A stretch of DNA of 64,000 bases. Origin: Bremia lactucae (lineage: Eukaryota > Oomycota > Peronosporomycetes > Peronosporales > Peronosporaceae). A program made the translations under genes and the position numbers. The notes under the pieces are model-generated. The model ran no database searches. It saw only the letters and a program-made list of their open reading frames with translations, and was not told the DNA's origin. The DNA lies in contig NW_027152062.1 in NCBI RefSeq assembly GCF_004359215.1, forward strand, positions 384,236 to 448,235, given 5' to 3'. This document shows positions 10,746-19,827 of the stretch, piece after piece; the first letter of the stretch is position 1; each line of letters starts with the position of its first letter.

Positions 10746-11863
10746 CCTCAAAAAAAAGAGCCCTCAACCCGAGCAAGGCTCTCGCGAAGAAGTTGCACCT
10801 CGTGCTTTGGCGCATCACATGCTTCCGCCGAGATTTCGGTCCCTTAGGCGCTGCTTGATGCGCGAGGGAACCTTCCGTTTCACGTGAAAAAACTTTTAAA
10901 GTGACGCCGTTGCAAGGGCCAATACCAGTATCTGGTGAAGTGGCTTGAGTACCCACTTCTAAAAACTCTTGGGAGTTTAAGGTACCTCTTCGGGAAGATT
11001 GACCCCCCCCCGTACGCCGTTGACGTTTTTGAGCGCCAAGCTTAGGGTCAATTTGCGTCAAACGACGCTTCACAACACTAGAAGTGGGAAGAGGTGGATC
11101 TATAGTCTTAGTGCGGCTTCGATCCATGGTTGCATGGTCAACTGAAGCACTGAAGTTTTGGCTAGGCCTATCCTCATTTTGTGGCATAAACGCCAACGTA
11201 ACTGGCCTTTGGTCTTAAGCTTAGCGAAGTCGATGCAAAGCTTCCGTTCCAAACGAACATCAGCCACATCCGCAGACTCTCTAATATCTCAAATATTGCG
11301 GAGGCGTCGGGCCCGATGGACCCAGTTTTCAAACGAAGGGTCGTTTCGCTTTTGATACGTTTGGAAACAAAACGATCGGAATTTCCCTCATTAGGTCACC
11401 GAAGCCCCACGGGCCTGATCACGCAAACGCGTCAGATATTGACCTCGCGTCATTACCTTGGGCGTAAGGTATCGCTCATGAAGAGCGTCGTGAACAGCGA
11501 GCTTCTCCGGCGTCCTCGCCGTGGAACCGGAGGTCCAGAAGGTCAAGCTGTGACCCGTGATCTCTTTGAGACAGTCTTCCACACTAAGTGGATAAATACG
11601 TATTCACTGTGAGCTTTAGCTTTCGCTATCTTTGCAGCTCGACGACGATCTTGTTCCTCTATGAGGATTGACTGCTCTTGCTCTTCATCGAGCGCATTCG
11701 TGATGATATTGGACTCAGGATTCGGCGTCCAGTGTAATGTAGCCAAATCGCCCACGGCACCACGTTCTGGAAACGGATCTGGAGCCCAACGGGCCTCGTC
11801 TTCACGTCGAAGCGTATATGATCTAGGCTCTCCTGCCTCTCCTTCCGATATAGTGTAACTCAT
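10690..11863 (-). pseudogene. Antisense gag-like region at the 3' end of C1
   Basis: On the minus strand, three long open frames follow one another: 11863-11543 (starts MSYTISEGEAGEPRS; contains ALDEEQEQSILIEEQDRRR, probably helical), 11582-11391 (contains SGSTARTPEKLAVHDALHER) and 11196-10690 (PQNEDRPSQNFSAS, LPTSSVVKRRLTQI). A third-frame tail reads HEVQLLRESLARVE. The same protein is readable antisense to pol in C3 (49292-50447), including SVDKRKLT and HEVQALRENLA. The order and length suggest a gag-type or accessory protein with a coiled coil. It begins about 170 bp inside the 3' LTR and points towards pol. Whether it is resident or an inverted insertion of another gag is unresolved. Confidence 0.6.
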
Positions 11864-12033
11864 TTAGTCTACCTGCAACTCATCGTCGGGGGAGTAGCTA
11901 GGAGTCGGTGACTCAGCTTAACTGTCATGGGACAAAGGAATGCAAAACACAACCAAACGGTTAGCTGTTTCTGACCTCAAAGTGGAAATGAAGCGAATGT
12001 TGTCATTCGGTGTCAACAGTTTGATGGGGAGGG

Positions 12034-12465
12034 TGTAATGAGGACACATTGGTTAAAGAACCGTTGTGGTGGTACGTTTACTTTATGGGTAAAAATACAA
12101 TTTTATCTTTTTTAAAATAGTTAATTACTAAAATCCCATTTATTAGGGGTAACAAATGTGGTCGCCGCCAGATTTACATGTGGCGGCGGAAATCTATTTT
12201 AAATTAGCTAGGGTAAGGTTTTAGATTTAAATTGTTAAATAAAGTACAGTGCCTTGCGCATTGATCTGTGAGAGACAGAAGCCTTTCTAAGGTACATACC
12301 CTCGGGCACTAGTTGCCACTTGGTTCTACGAACCCCTGAATCCCTTCAACTAGGATTCACTAAGCTTGAATAGCTTGTACGACTCCCTGGGTTGTTAAAC
12401 CCATTAGTTCTATAAAACTAAGAGACTCTTTGAGCTATAAGTCTTTCTCTGACTTAAGGAGCGAG
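12034..12465 (+). repeat. 3' LTR of C1, first part
   Basis: It starts TGTAATGAGGACAC right after the purine tract GATGGGGAGGG, and aligns with the 5' LTR up to AAGGAGCGAG. The remaining 14 bp (GTAGCTTCGCTACA, 12904-12917) lie beyond an inserted solo LTR. Confidence 0.8.
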
Positions 12466-12898
12466 TGTAACGGGGCACTACGAATTGTACTGCTTCAGCA
12501 CAAGTCCACTTCGCACTGCTTCAGTTGCGAGTGGTGCTTTACGTCACTTCGCGTACACTAGTACGTGCAGAGGAAGTCTTTTCTTTAAGACAACTACCTT
12601 AAAGAGGGTAAAATGAAAACTTTAGTAATGTAATTAAGTTTCTTCTTTTTTGTATCTGTTAATGCTAACTTAATTATAAACTAATACTTAACATGCAATT
12701 AAAATCTTATCTGTCTCTCTCTCTTTGTTTACGTTTACAGCTGATTAGTCTGCGGGATAAATAGATATAACGGCTTACACCGATAAGATTTCCGAGCATT
12801 ACTACATAAAGTGATATTCTCTAAATATTCTCTACCTTTTTATAATGTATTAATTAACAACCTTAAGTTTTAATTTCATGTAACGATACACCGTTACG
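12466..12898 (+). repeat. Solo LTR (family F, 433 bp) with target duplication GCGAG
   Basis: It begins TGTAACGGGGCACTACG and ends ACACCGTTACG. It is flanked by GCGAG at 12461-12465 and 12899-12903, which is a 5-bp target-site duplication typical of gypsy integrases. No internal region is present, so it is a solo LTR left by LTR-LTR recombination. It interrupts the 3' LTR of C1. It includes a (CT)n microsatellite near 12712. The left end of the duplicated assembly block falls inside it at 12823. Confidence 0.75.
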
Positions 12899-13050
12899 GC
12901 GAGGTAGCTTCGCTACAATTAAACTTAATACGAAAACAATAGCGCTAGAGTTTGTACTTTTAAATGGGAAGGTCATTTTAAGTTGGGACCCGGACTCCCT
13001 CGCATGGCCCGCTGCTAGTCGGCAAAGAACTCGGGGGTCGCTTCAACGTG

Positions 13051-13059
13051 TTCCATTTT
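13051..13059 (+). promoter_or_regulatory. Possible oomycete initiator-like element of RPA1
   Basis: TTCCATTTT matches the YYNCAWTTT half of the consensus reported for oomycete initiator elements, 167 bp upstream of the RPA1 ATG. The other half of the consensus is not obvious. The same site recurs at 19653-19661. Confidence 0.25.
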
Positions 13060-13225
13060 AAAAATGTAATAAATATTACTTGGTCTAGTTTTTTTGTATG
13101 GTAATTTATCCATTTCAAGCAAAATCGCAGGTAAGAAATTGTTGTATCCATCATTGGTCAAAAGTATTTGGCTGGTCACAACAAGCTAAACGCTTCTCTT
13201 CCAATCGCGGCAGTGAAAAAAACAA

Positions 13226-16200
13226 ATGGATTCGGCCACCGACCAAACTATCCTTCGCCATGAGGTGGCGGAAGTTGCATTTGGATTTTACAGTGACGAC
13301 GAAATTCGCGACTTGAGTGTAAAGCAGATCTCAAGCCGCCTAAGTTTCGACGCGCTCAACAATCCCGTCTTAGGTGGCCTGTACGATCCGTCTTTGGGGC
13401 CTGTAGACTATAATGTAATATGTCCTACGTGTCGCCAGACACAGAAGGAGTGTCCTGGTCATCTTGGCCACATTGAGCTCCCCGTTCCTGTGTATAACCC
13501 CGTACTCTTCAGTCAGATGCTTACTTTGCTTAAGCGCAAGTGCTTCACATGCCATAAGTTCCGCCAGGCCGGCGCGCGCTCCCGGGTACTACGTGTCAAA
13601 ATTTTGCTTTTAGACAATGGCTACGTGAATGAGGCTGCCCAATTGGGCGAGCTACTTGAGCAGCGCAACGGCATTGAAGATGAGCCTTCGCAACGCACGA
13701 TCCAGCGTCAGCAGGCCATTCTAGACGAATACGAGCGGCTGGCGCTTTCAAGAAGAAGCTGCAGTAACAACGGGAAGATAAACTTGCTCTGTCCTTTACC
13801 TCGCTTCGCTGAGGTTACCCGTGAGAAGCTAACGACTGACTTTCTCAAGAGTATAAAGAATAAATGCGAAAATTGTGGCGCTATTTCTCCCGCAGTTAGG
13901 CAAGATGCTCATGCCAAGATCTTTCTTAAAGGACTAAGTGCGCGATCTCGAAAAGTCAATCGATCTAAGAACCAGGCTGTGACGTCAGCTCTGGATACGA
14001 TCCGCGGCAGTGTGTCTGATTACAATGACGATTTGGCTTCCGGCAATGTGTCATATACGAATGACGGGTTCGTTAATGGTGACGACTCCGACTCAGCGAT
14101 GGATTACGATGAAGAAGCGGTCATGGAGGACCTGTCTTCGCAAAGCAAATTTTTGCCACCTCTTGAAGTGCAGTCGCAGCTGCAATTGATGTGGAAAAAT
14201 GAAGATGGACTTATGGAGCTACTTTACGGCGATCGAAACATTGCTAACGGCCGCATTCTCGACCTTAAACCTGATGGTTGGTGCAAGTTTTTTCTAAATG
14301 TTATCCCAGTTGCACCTTCGCGTTTCAGACCGCCCGTTTTCATGGGTGACAAGCAATTTGAGCACGCCCAGAACTCGCATCTGTCTAAAATAATGAGTTT
14401 CTGCGACAGTATCGTTCAAACTGAAAATTCCAAGCGTCACGCAGCGACGTTAGAAGAAAATGATGCTGATAATGAGCAGCAAGTGGACCTTTCACGAAAG
14501 CTTGCACTTTGGATAGAGTTGCAAAACGCTGTAAATCTAATGGTAGATAGCAGCAAGGCTAAACCCGGAACCGAAGTTGCACAAGGTATCAAGCAAGTAA
14601 TTGAAAAAAAGGAGGGACTCTTTCGTAAGCACATGATGGGTAAGCGTGTCAACTATGCCGCTCGGTCAGTTATATCTCCTGACCCGTATATCAGTACGAG
14701 TCAGATTGGCGTGCCACTGCGTTTTGCAAAGACGCTCACATATCCTCAGCCGGTGACGCCCTGGAACGTTGAGGAAATGCGTCAACTCGTGATCAATGGA
14801 CCGGATATGCATCCCGGTGCTAATTTTGTGGAAAGCGAAAGTGGTCGTTTGATTGACCTAAGCAAGCGAACACCTCACCAGCGTGAAGCTATTAGTAAGA
14901 CGCTGCTTACACGCTCAGCAAGTGCTCTGGGCACTAGCAAGAACAGGGTGAAGCGCGTTTGGCGCCACTTAAAGACTGGAGATGTTGTATTGATGAATCG
15001 TCAGCCAACACTGCATAAACCCAGCATTATGGCTCACACCACCCGTGTCCTTACAAACCCTAATATGCAGACGATTCGTATGCACTACGCTAACTGCAAC
15101 ACTTTCAATGCCGACTTTGATGGTGATGAGATGAACATGCACTTCCCTCAAAACGAGCTTGCGCGCTCCGAAGCGTACAACATCGCCTCTAATGATAATC
15201 AGTATATTGTGCCGACAGATGGGTCCCCATTGCGCGGCCTTATTCAGGATCACGTTGACTCCGGTGTGAAGTTAACTCAGCGAGACACATTCCTTACCAA
15301 GGATATGTATATGCAGCTTTTGTTTAACGCCTGGGCCAGTATGGATGTAGCTGATGCAGAGAAGGCTCATATCGAGACCGTGCCGCCTGCTATTATAAAG
15401 CCAGGTCCGTTATGGACCGGCAAGCAGGCGATCACTTCAGTGCTAAAGCTACTGACAAAGGGCCTTCCGCCATTGAATCTAGACAGCAAGGCCAAGATTA
15501 AGGATGACTTGTATGGCTCGACAAACAACGAGCACCTTGTGCGTTTTCGTGATGGCGAGCTTCTACAGGGCATTTTAGATAAAAGTCAGTTTGGTGCGAG
15601 TATGTACGGTATGGTCCATTCATGCTACGAAGTTTATGGCGCCCGTATTGCCGCCGAATTCTTGTCTGCACTCGGTCGACTTTTTACATGCTTCTTGCAA
15701 TTTACTGGTCACACTTGTGCACTGGAAGATTTGACACTTACCACGGCGGCTGAGAAACGTCGTCAAAAGCTTGTCAAGGACTCTGAAGTTATTGGTGAGG
15801 AGGCATACGCCGAGTTTGCTAATCTCACCGAGCTTCTTAAAGAGAAACGAGCTGATGAGAAGGATGGTATGAAGCGTCGTATGAACGAGGAGGAGCGCAT
15901 TCGGATTCGTGACCGAATGCGTATGTTGCTCTCTGGACCTGACGCTGACTTTAAGGCTAAGGCTCTTGATGCTCACATGATGGGGTGCGTGCACGGATCC
16001 AATAGTAATATAATCAAGACGTGTCTGCCATCCGGTCAGTCGAAAGCGTTTCCGAAAAATAGCTTCTCACTCATGGTCCTGACTGGTGCAAAAGGATCCA
16101 TGGTAAATCACTCTCAGATTTCGTGTGGTCTCGGCCAGCAGGCACTGGAAGGCCGTCGTGTTCCTAACCTTTGTAGCGGCCGGTCGCTGCCGTCGTTCGA

Positions 16201-18685
16201 GCCATTTGACCCTTCACCGCGTGCTGGTGGCTATGTTACGGATCGTTTCCTTACCGGTTTGCGCCCTCAGGAGTACTATCATCATTGTATGGCTGGCCGT
16301 GAAGGTCTTGTTGATACGGCAGTGAAAACCAGTCGCAGTGGTTACCTTCAGCGATGTCTAATTAAACACCTCGAAGACTTAAGTGTTGGATACGACTACA
16401 CCGTGCGTAACAGTGATGGTAGCGTGATCCAGTTCCTATATGGTGAAGATGGTATTGACCCGGTGCAAAGTGCAATGCTTTCAGGCCTCGATGCCCAATT
16501 TGACTTTCAAGCCATGAATCACCGCAGCATATCACACAAGTACGGCATTGATGCAAACTTCTTTAAAAAAACTAAGCTAGACATAATGAAGCCATTAAAG
16601 CTGCACAAGGAGATTTATGAGATGAAGGATAGTGGCTATGCCAACACGACTTCTTTTTTGAAAATGGGTGCGAAGGTTATTGCGCGCCGTCTTAAACAGG
16701 GCCATACCAAGTGGAAATGCGGCAACATCGAATTGGGCTTTTATGCTGCTGAGGTCATTGCGATAGCGGAGGATAACGATGATGGACGCGAGTGCAGATA
16801 CGACATTAAATACCTGGACACTGGGCTGAAATCATTTAGTGTCCCACGCACTACCAAATTTAAGACTAGAAAACCGACAAATTTTTCTCGTTCCATGTCC
16901 GGTCGAGTGGATATCATTAAAGTGTCGCTGGAGGAACCGGTGATGCAGATTTTGCCGCTCAATGAGCACCTTGGGTTAATCTCAGAGCGTATGCAGGATA
17001 AAGTGCGCAACTATAATACGCGCAATCCATCTTACCGCCTGGAATCGAGGAAGAAAATGAAGAATAAGAAGTCAAAAAAAAATGGTCATGCTTTAAGCGG
17101 CGACGTTAATCGAGAAGTCATGCAACCAAAGAACGCCGTAAGTCCTGATGCTTTCCAACTTCTTGTGTGGGTAAATTACTTGCGAAGTATGTGTGCTCCT
17201 GGTGAAAATGTCGGGATTTTGGCTGCTCAGGGTATTGGCGAACCGTCGACACAAATGACGCTTAACACTTTCCATCTTGCTGGCCACGGTGCTGCTAATG
17301 TGACGCTGGGTATCCCGCGTCTGCGCGAAATTATTATGACAGCCAGCCAAAATATGTCGACTCCTATGATGACGATTCCACTTCGCAAAGACGTTAATTC
17401 ATCAAAAGCACAGGAAGTTGAACAGCGTCTAAATCGAATTTCTCTTTTTGAACTTATTAGCAATACCAACGGGGTTTGCGTAAAGGACTATTTCCGCTGC
17501 AGCGAAAATGGTATTTTGTGGGTACACGATTACCAAATCCGCCTGACATTTTTCCAGCATCAAGAGATTAAGCGTGTGTTTGGCTTAAGTGCTGACAAGG
17601 TAAATAGCGCAATTGGACACGGATTTGTCGGCAAACTTCTCTCTCTCATCTCTCGAGAAGTGAAAAAGAATAGTGTTGCCGTTTCTGCTTCGGCAAATAA
17701 TAGCACTGTGAAGACTCATTCGGGTGTATCTTCGAAATTAAGAAATGAAGATGATGATGATGATGACGATGAACAGGGCACGCTTCGCTTCGGCAGTCTC
17801 GGCGAAGTCCAGGGCTACGGTGAGATGGATGAGGAGGATGAGAAGATTCGTCAAGCGCAAATGGAAGATGACTCGGACAATGATTTCGATAATGAACCTT
17901 TGGGCCGCACGAGTAGCAAGGACGCAAAACTTTCAAAAGTTGGATCAGCTGAAAGCAGCTTTAAAACGGAATCTCGAACACAACTGAAGGCAGCTTTAGT
18001 TAATGAAATGGATAATCTTCACGTACCAAATAGTGTGCTCAAGTCTCCGTACTTCGTTTATTGCGGTCGCAAGAAAAACGAAAACTTTGTGGAGCTGCAC
18101 CTACGTTTCCCAACTCATTTTAAGACGCTACTAATGGTGCCGCTTGTCGAGAAAGTTGCTAAGCAGGTGCTGGTACACCACTGCCCAGGAATATCCCGGT
18201 GTTACTTGATTAATCATCGCATCGGCGCGTCGCTAGCCGAAAAACCGTGCGTGCAGACTGAGGGTCTTAATTTTCAAGAGATCTGGACTTTTGACGATAT
18301 TCTTGATGTCAATAATCTTGCTACCAACGACATCTATAAAGTCTTGCAGACTTACGGTGTTGAAGCTGCTCGTGCAAGTATTTCCAAGCAAATTATGAGC
18401 GTGTTCGGCGTGTACGGCATTAGCGTTGACCCGCGTCACCTCAGCTTGCTTGCCGACTACATGACAGCTCAAGGCAGCTATATGCCTTTGAACCGAATGG
18501 GTATAAACAACAAGGGCTCATCTATGCAGCAAATTACGTTTGAGACATCCATGAAATTCCTTTCTCAGGCAGCTCTAGGTGGTCTCGTGGACAAGTTAGA
18601 AAGTCCATCCGCTCGCTTGGTGCTTGGCCAACCGCCGCGTGTCGGCACGGGCAGCTTCTCGCTTTTGCATCCGATTACGTTATAG
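13226..18685 (+). CDS. RPA1: DNA-directed RNA polymerase I largest subunit (printed copy 1)
   Basis: This is the catalytic subunit that makes pre-rRNA in the nucleolus. It is a single-exon 1819-residue frame. Visible features are the N-terminal zinc cluster (CPTC 66-69, CPGH 76-79, CFTC 106-109), CENCG near 214, and the active-site loop NADFDGDEMN (magnesium aspartates at about 630, 632, 634). The bridge-helix region contains LRPQEYYHHCMAGREG near 1012, and the C-terminal region contains GEPSTQMTLNTFHLAG. The EYYHHCMAGREGLVDTAVK block, the acidic insertion EDDDDDDDE near 1507 and the absence of a heptad tail identify Pol I rather than Pol II or III. The start gives the expected N-terminus. 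The left neighbour is transposon sequence 300 bp away. The identical frame at 19828 is probably the same gene printed twice. Confidence 0.97.
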   Translation: MDSATDQTILRHEVAEVAFGFYSDDEIRDLSVKQISSRLSFDALNNPVLGGLYDPSLGPVDYNVICPTCRQTQKECPGHLGHIELPVPVYNPVLFSQMLTLLKRKCFTCHKFRQAGARSRVLRVKILLLDNGYVNEAAQLGELLEQRNGIEDEPSQRTIQRQQAILDEYERLALSRRSCSNNGKINLLCPLPRFAEVTREKLTTDFLKSIKNKCENCGAISPAVRQDAHAKIFLKGLSARSRKVNRSKNQAVTSALDTIRGSVSDYNDDLASGNVSYTNDGFVNGDDSDSAMDYDEEAVMEDLSSQSKFLPPLEVQSQLQLMWKNEDGLMELLYGDRNIANGRILDLKPDGWCKFFLNVIPVAPSRFRPPVFMGDKQFEHAQNSHLSKIMSFCDSIVQTENSKRHAATLEENDADNEQQVDLSRKLALWIELQNAVNLMVDSSKAKPGTEVAQGIKQVIEKKEGLFRKHMMGKRVNYAARSVISPDPYISTSQIGVPLRFAKTLTYPQPVTPWNVEEMRQLVINGPDMHPGANFVESESGRLIDLSKRTPHQREAISKTLLTRSASALGTSKNRVKRVWRHLKTGDVVLMNRQPTLHKPSIMAHTTRVLTNPNMQTIRMHYANCNTFNADFDGDEMNMHFPQNELARSEAYNIASNDNQYIVPTDGSPLRGLIQDHVDSGVKLTQRDTFLTKDMYMQLLFNAWASMDVADAEKAHIETVPPAIIKPGPLWTGKQAITSVLKLLTKGLPPLNLDSKAKIKDDLYGSTNNEHLVRFRDGELLQGILDKSQFGASMYGMVHSCYEVYGARIAAEFLSALGRLFTCFLQFTGHTCALEDLTLTTAAEKRRQKLVKDSEVIGEEAYAEFANLTELLKEKRADEKDGMKRRMNEEERIRIRDRMRMLLSGPDADFKAKALDAHMMGCVHGSNSNIIKTCLPSGQSKAFPKNSFSLMVLTGAKGSMVNHSQISCGLGQQALEGRRVPNLCSGRSLPSFEPFDPSPRAGGYVTDRFLTGLRPQEYYHHCMAGREGLVDTAVKTSRSGYLQRCLIKHLEDLSVGYDYTVRNSDGSVIQFLYGEDGIDPVQSAMLSGLDAQFDFQAMNHRSISHKYGIDANFFKKTKLDIMKPLKLHKEIYEMKDSGYANTTSFLKMGAKVIARRLKQGHTKWKCGNIELGFYAAEVIAIAEDNDDGRECRYDIKYLDTGLKSFSVPRTTKFKTRKPTNFSRSMSGRVDIIKVSLEEPVMQILPLNEHLGLISERMQDKVRNYNTRNPSYRLESRKKMKNKKSKKNGHALSGDVNREVMQPKNAVSPDAFQLLVWVNYLRSMCAPGENVGILAAQGIGEPSTQMTLNTFHLAGHGAANVTLGIPRLREIIMTASQNMSTPMMTIPLRKDVNSSKAQEVEQRLNRISLFELISNTNGVCVKDYFRCSENGILWVHDYQIRLTFFQHQEIKRVFGLSADKVNSAIGHGFVGKLLSLISREVKKNSVAVSASANNSTVKTHSGVSSKLRNEDDDDDDDEQGTLRFGSLGEVQGYGEMDEEDEKIRQAQMEDDSDNDFDNEPLGRTSSKDAKLSKVGSAESSFKTESRTQLKAALVNEMDNLHVPNSVLKSPYFVYCGRKKNENFVELHLRFPTHFKTLLMVPLVEKVAKQVLVHHCPGISRCYLINHRIGASLAEKPCVQTEGLNFQEIWTFDDILDVNNLATNDIYKVLQTYGVEAARASISKQIMSVFGVYGISVDPRHLSLLADYMTAQGSYMPLNRMGINNKGSSMQQITFETSMKFLSQAALGGLVDKLESPSARLVLGQPPRVGTGSFSLLHPITL

Positions 18686-19283
18686 ATGATACACCGGTGC
18701 AGTAGAGTAGGTACTTGAGCCGAGTTTATCGTACAATCTACAACACTTTAATTTGTTCAGCAATAGATCGGCTGTTTTGCTTTGTATTTAAATGAAGCTG
18801 CTTGTATGAGTGACAGCGAAATATGCGCGTAGAGCAAAAGCTAGAAGTCAAGACGAAACAAACCAAAATACTGTCCTCTTCCTCTCGTAACTTATCCTTC
18901 GAAATAGTATAACTTTCGCTAACTTATAGAATTTGACGTTTACCGTGGTCGTACTACAGCATGTGTATGACGCTTCTGCAATATATTCCGATAACTAATA
19001 ACGTTTGGTAACTGATAGGTAAGTGTCATAACCAGGACTATAAGATATCAGAGGTAAAACTGTAAGCTAATTCTTTTGTACTTTGAATTGCCAAGAAGCC
19101 AGTGCACGTGTATGCGCGTGTATTTCAGAGAAAAACCAAATCTCGTCAGTTCGGTGCAATTTCGTGATACAATTGAACCACGCAAACACTTCATCTTGTC
19201 GACGCAGTGAGCTCGAAATTTCAAGCTTCGTTCGTTTCTTGACATTTCTTGAAATTTTTATAGCCTTCGTATATGACAGTAGC
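18686..19283. other. Intergenic region between RPA1 and the kinase gene (copy 1)
   Basis: About 600 bp of AT-rich sequence holds the RPA1 3' end and the kinase promoter. No gene is seen. The open frame running through 19083-19283 upstream of the kinase ATG begins at a TTG and is not needed. Confidence 0.5.
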
Positions 19284-19423
19284 ATGACTGTAGAGCTTGA
19301 GAAGCAGCCGCTGACGCCCATGAACTTTTTGGAGGGCAGCCAAGGATCTTGCAGCGCCGACGACGCCACAAACTGTCACGATCTGCAGTCCCCAGCGGCC
19401 GCCAGCTCTGCACCACCATCCAC
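19284..19423 (+). pseudogene. Truncated 5' end of the PI kinase gene (printed copy 1)
   Basis: ATG 19284 starts the same protein (MTVELEKQPLTPMNFLEG) as the full gene at 25886. It is cut after 46 codons by the N at 19424, and the sequence then jumps back to the solo LTR. This is a consequence of the duplicated block, not a biological gene fragment in the simplest reading. Confidence 0.85.
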
Positions 19424-19424
19424 N
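19424..19424. other. Single ambiguous base (N) joining the two block copies
   Basis: This is the only N noticed in the window. It lies exactly between the last base of copy 1 and the first base of copy 2, which is how an assembler or scaffolder records a join of unknown or negative gap size. Confidence 0.95.
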
Positions 19425-19827
19425 AAATATTCTCTACCTTTTTATAATGTATTAATTAACAACCTTAAGTTTTAATTTCATGTAACGATACACCGTTACG
19501 GCGAGGTAGCTTCGCTACAATTAAACTTAATACGAAAACAATAGCGCTAGAGTTTGTACTTTTAAATGGGAAGGTCATTTTAAGTTGGGACCCGGACTCC
19601 CTCGCATGGCCCGCTGCTAGTCGGCAAAGAACTCGGGGGTCGCTTCAACGTGTTCCATTTTAAAAATGTAATAAATATTACTTGGTCTAGTTTTTTTGTA
19701 TGGTAATTTATCCATTTCAAGCAAAATCGCAGGTAAGAAATTGTTGTATCCATCATTGGTCAAAAGTATTTGGCTGGTCACAACAAGCTAAACGCTTCTC
19801 TTCCAATCGCGGCAGTGAAAAAAACAA

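Larger units (their letters stand above)
5464..12917 (+). mobile_element. Family C Ty3/gypsy element C1, near full length with two LTRs
   Basis: In order on the plus strand: 5' LTR (5464-5956), gag (6006-6500), protease (about 6670-6920), reverse transcriptase (about 7820-8720), RNase H (8720-9290), integrase (9530-10460), pol C-terminus (10500-10740), an antisense gag-like region (10690-11863), a purine tract GATGGGGAGGG, and a 3' LTR (12034-12465 plus 12904-12917). The 3' LTR is split by a solo LTR. Numerous stops and frameshifts make it non-autonomous. The 5-bp flanks (ATGAT and ATTAA) do not match, so the target duplication is lost or one end was rearranged. Confidence 0.85.
12823..19423. 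repeat. Duplicated block, copy 1 (6,601 bp)
   Basis: This block is repeated at 19425-26025 with a constant offset of 6602. All positions compared, including both 5.46-kb coding frames and both flanks, are identical. It contains the end of the solo LTR, the RPA1 gene, the intergenic region and the first 140 bp of the kinase gene. It ends at the single N. See the finding on an assembly artefact. Confidence 0.9.

Noticed and set aside
13098..13316. 72-residue plus frame overlapping the RPA1 start (and its copy at 19700)
   Set aside because: It overlaps the conserved RPA1 N-terminus in another frame and has no domain.
15620..15994. 124-residue minus frame inside RPA1 (and its copy at 22222)
   Set aside because: Antisense shadow of a conserved coding region.
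17646..17936. His-rich minus frame and Met-rich plus frame (17745-17987) inside RPA1
   Set aside because: Both are readings of the GAT/GAC acidic tract of RPA1 in other frames.
19284..19475. Truncated kinase frame continuing through the N into 19475
   Set aside because: Translation across the N is meaningless; the continuation is solo LTR sequence from the second block copy.
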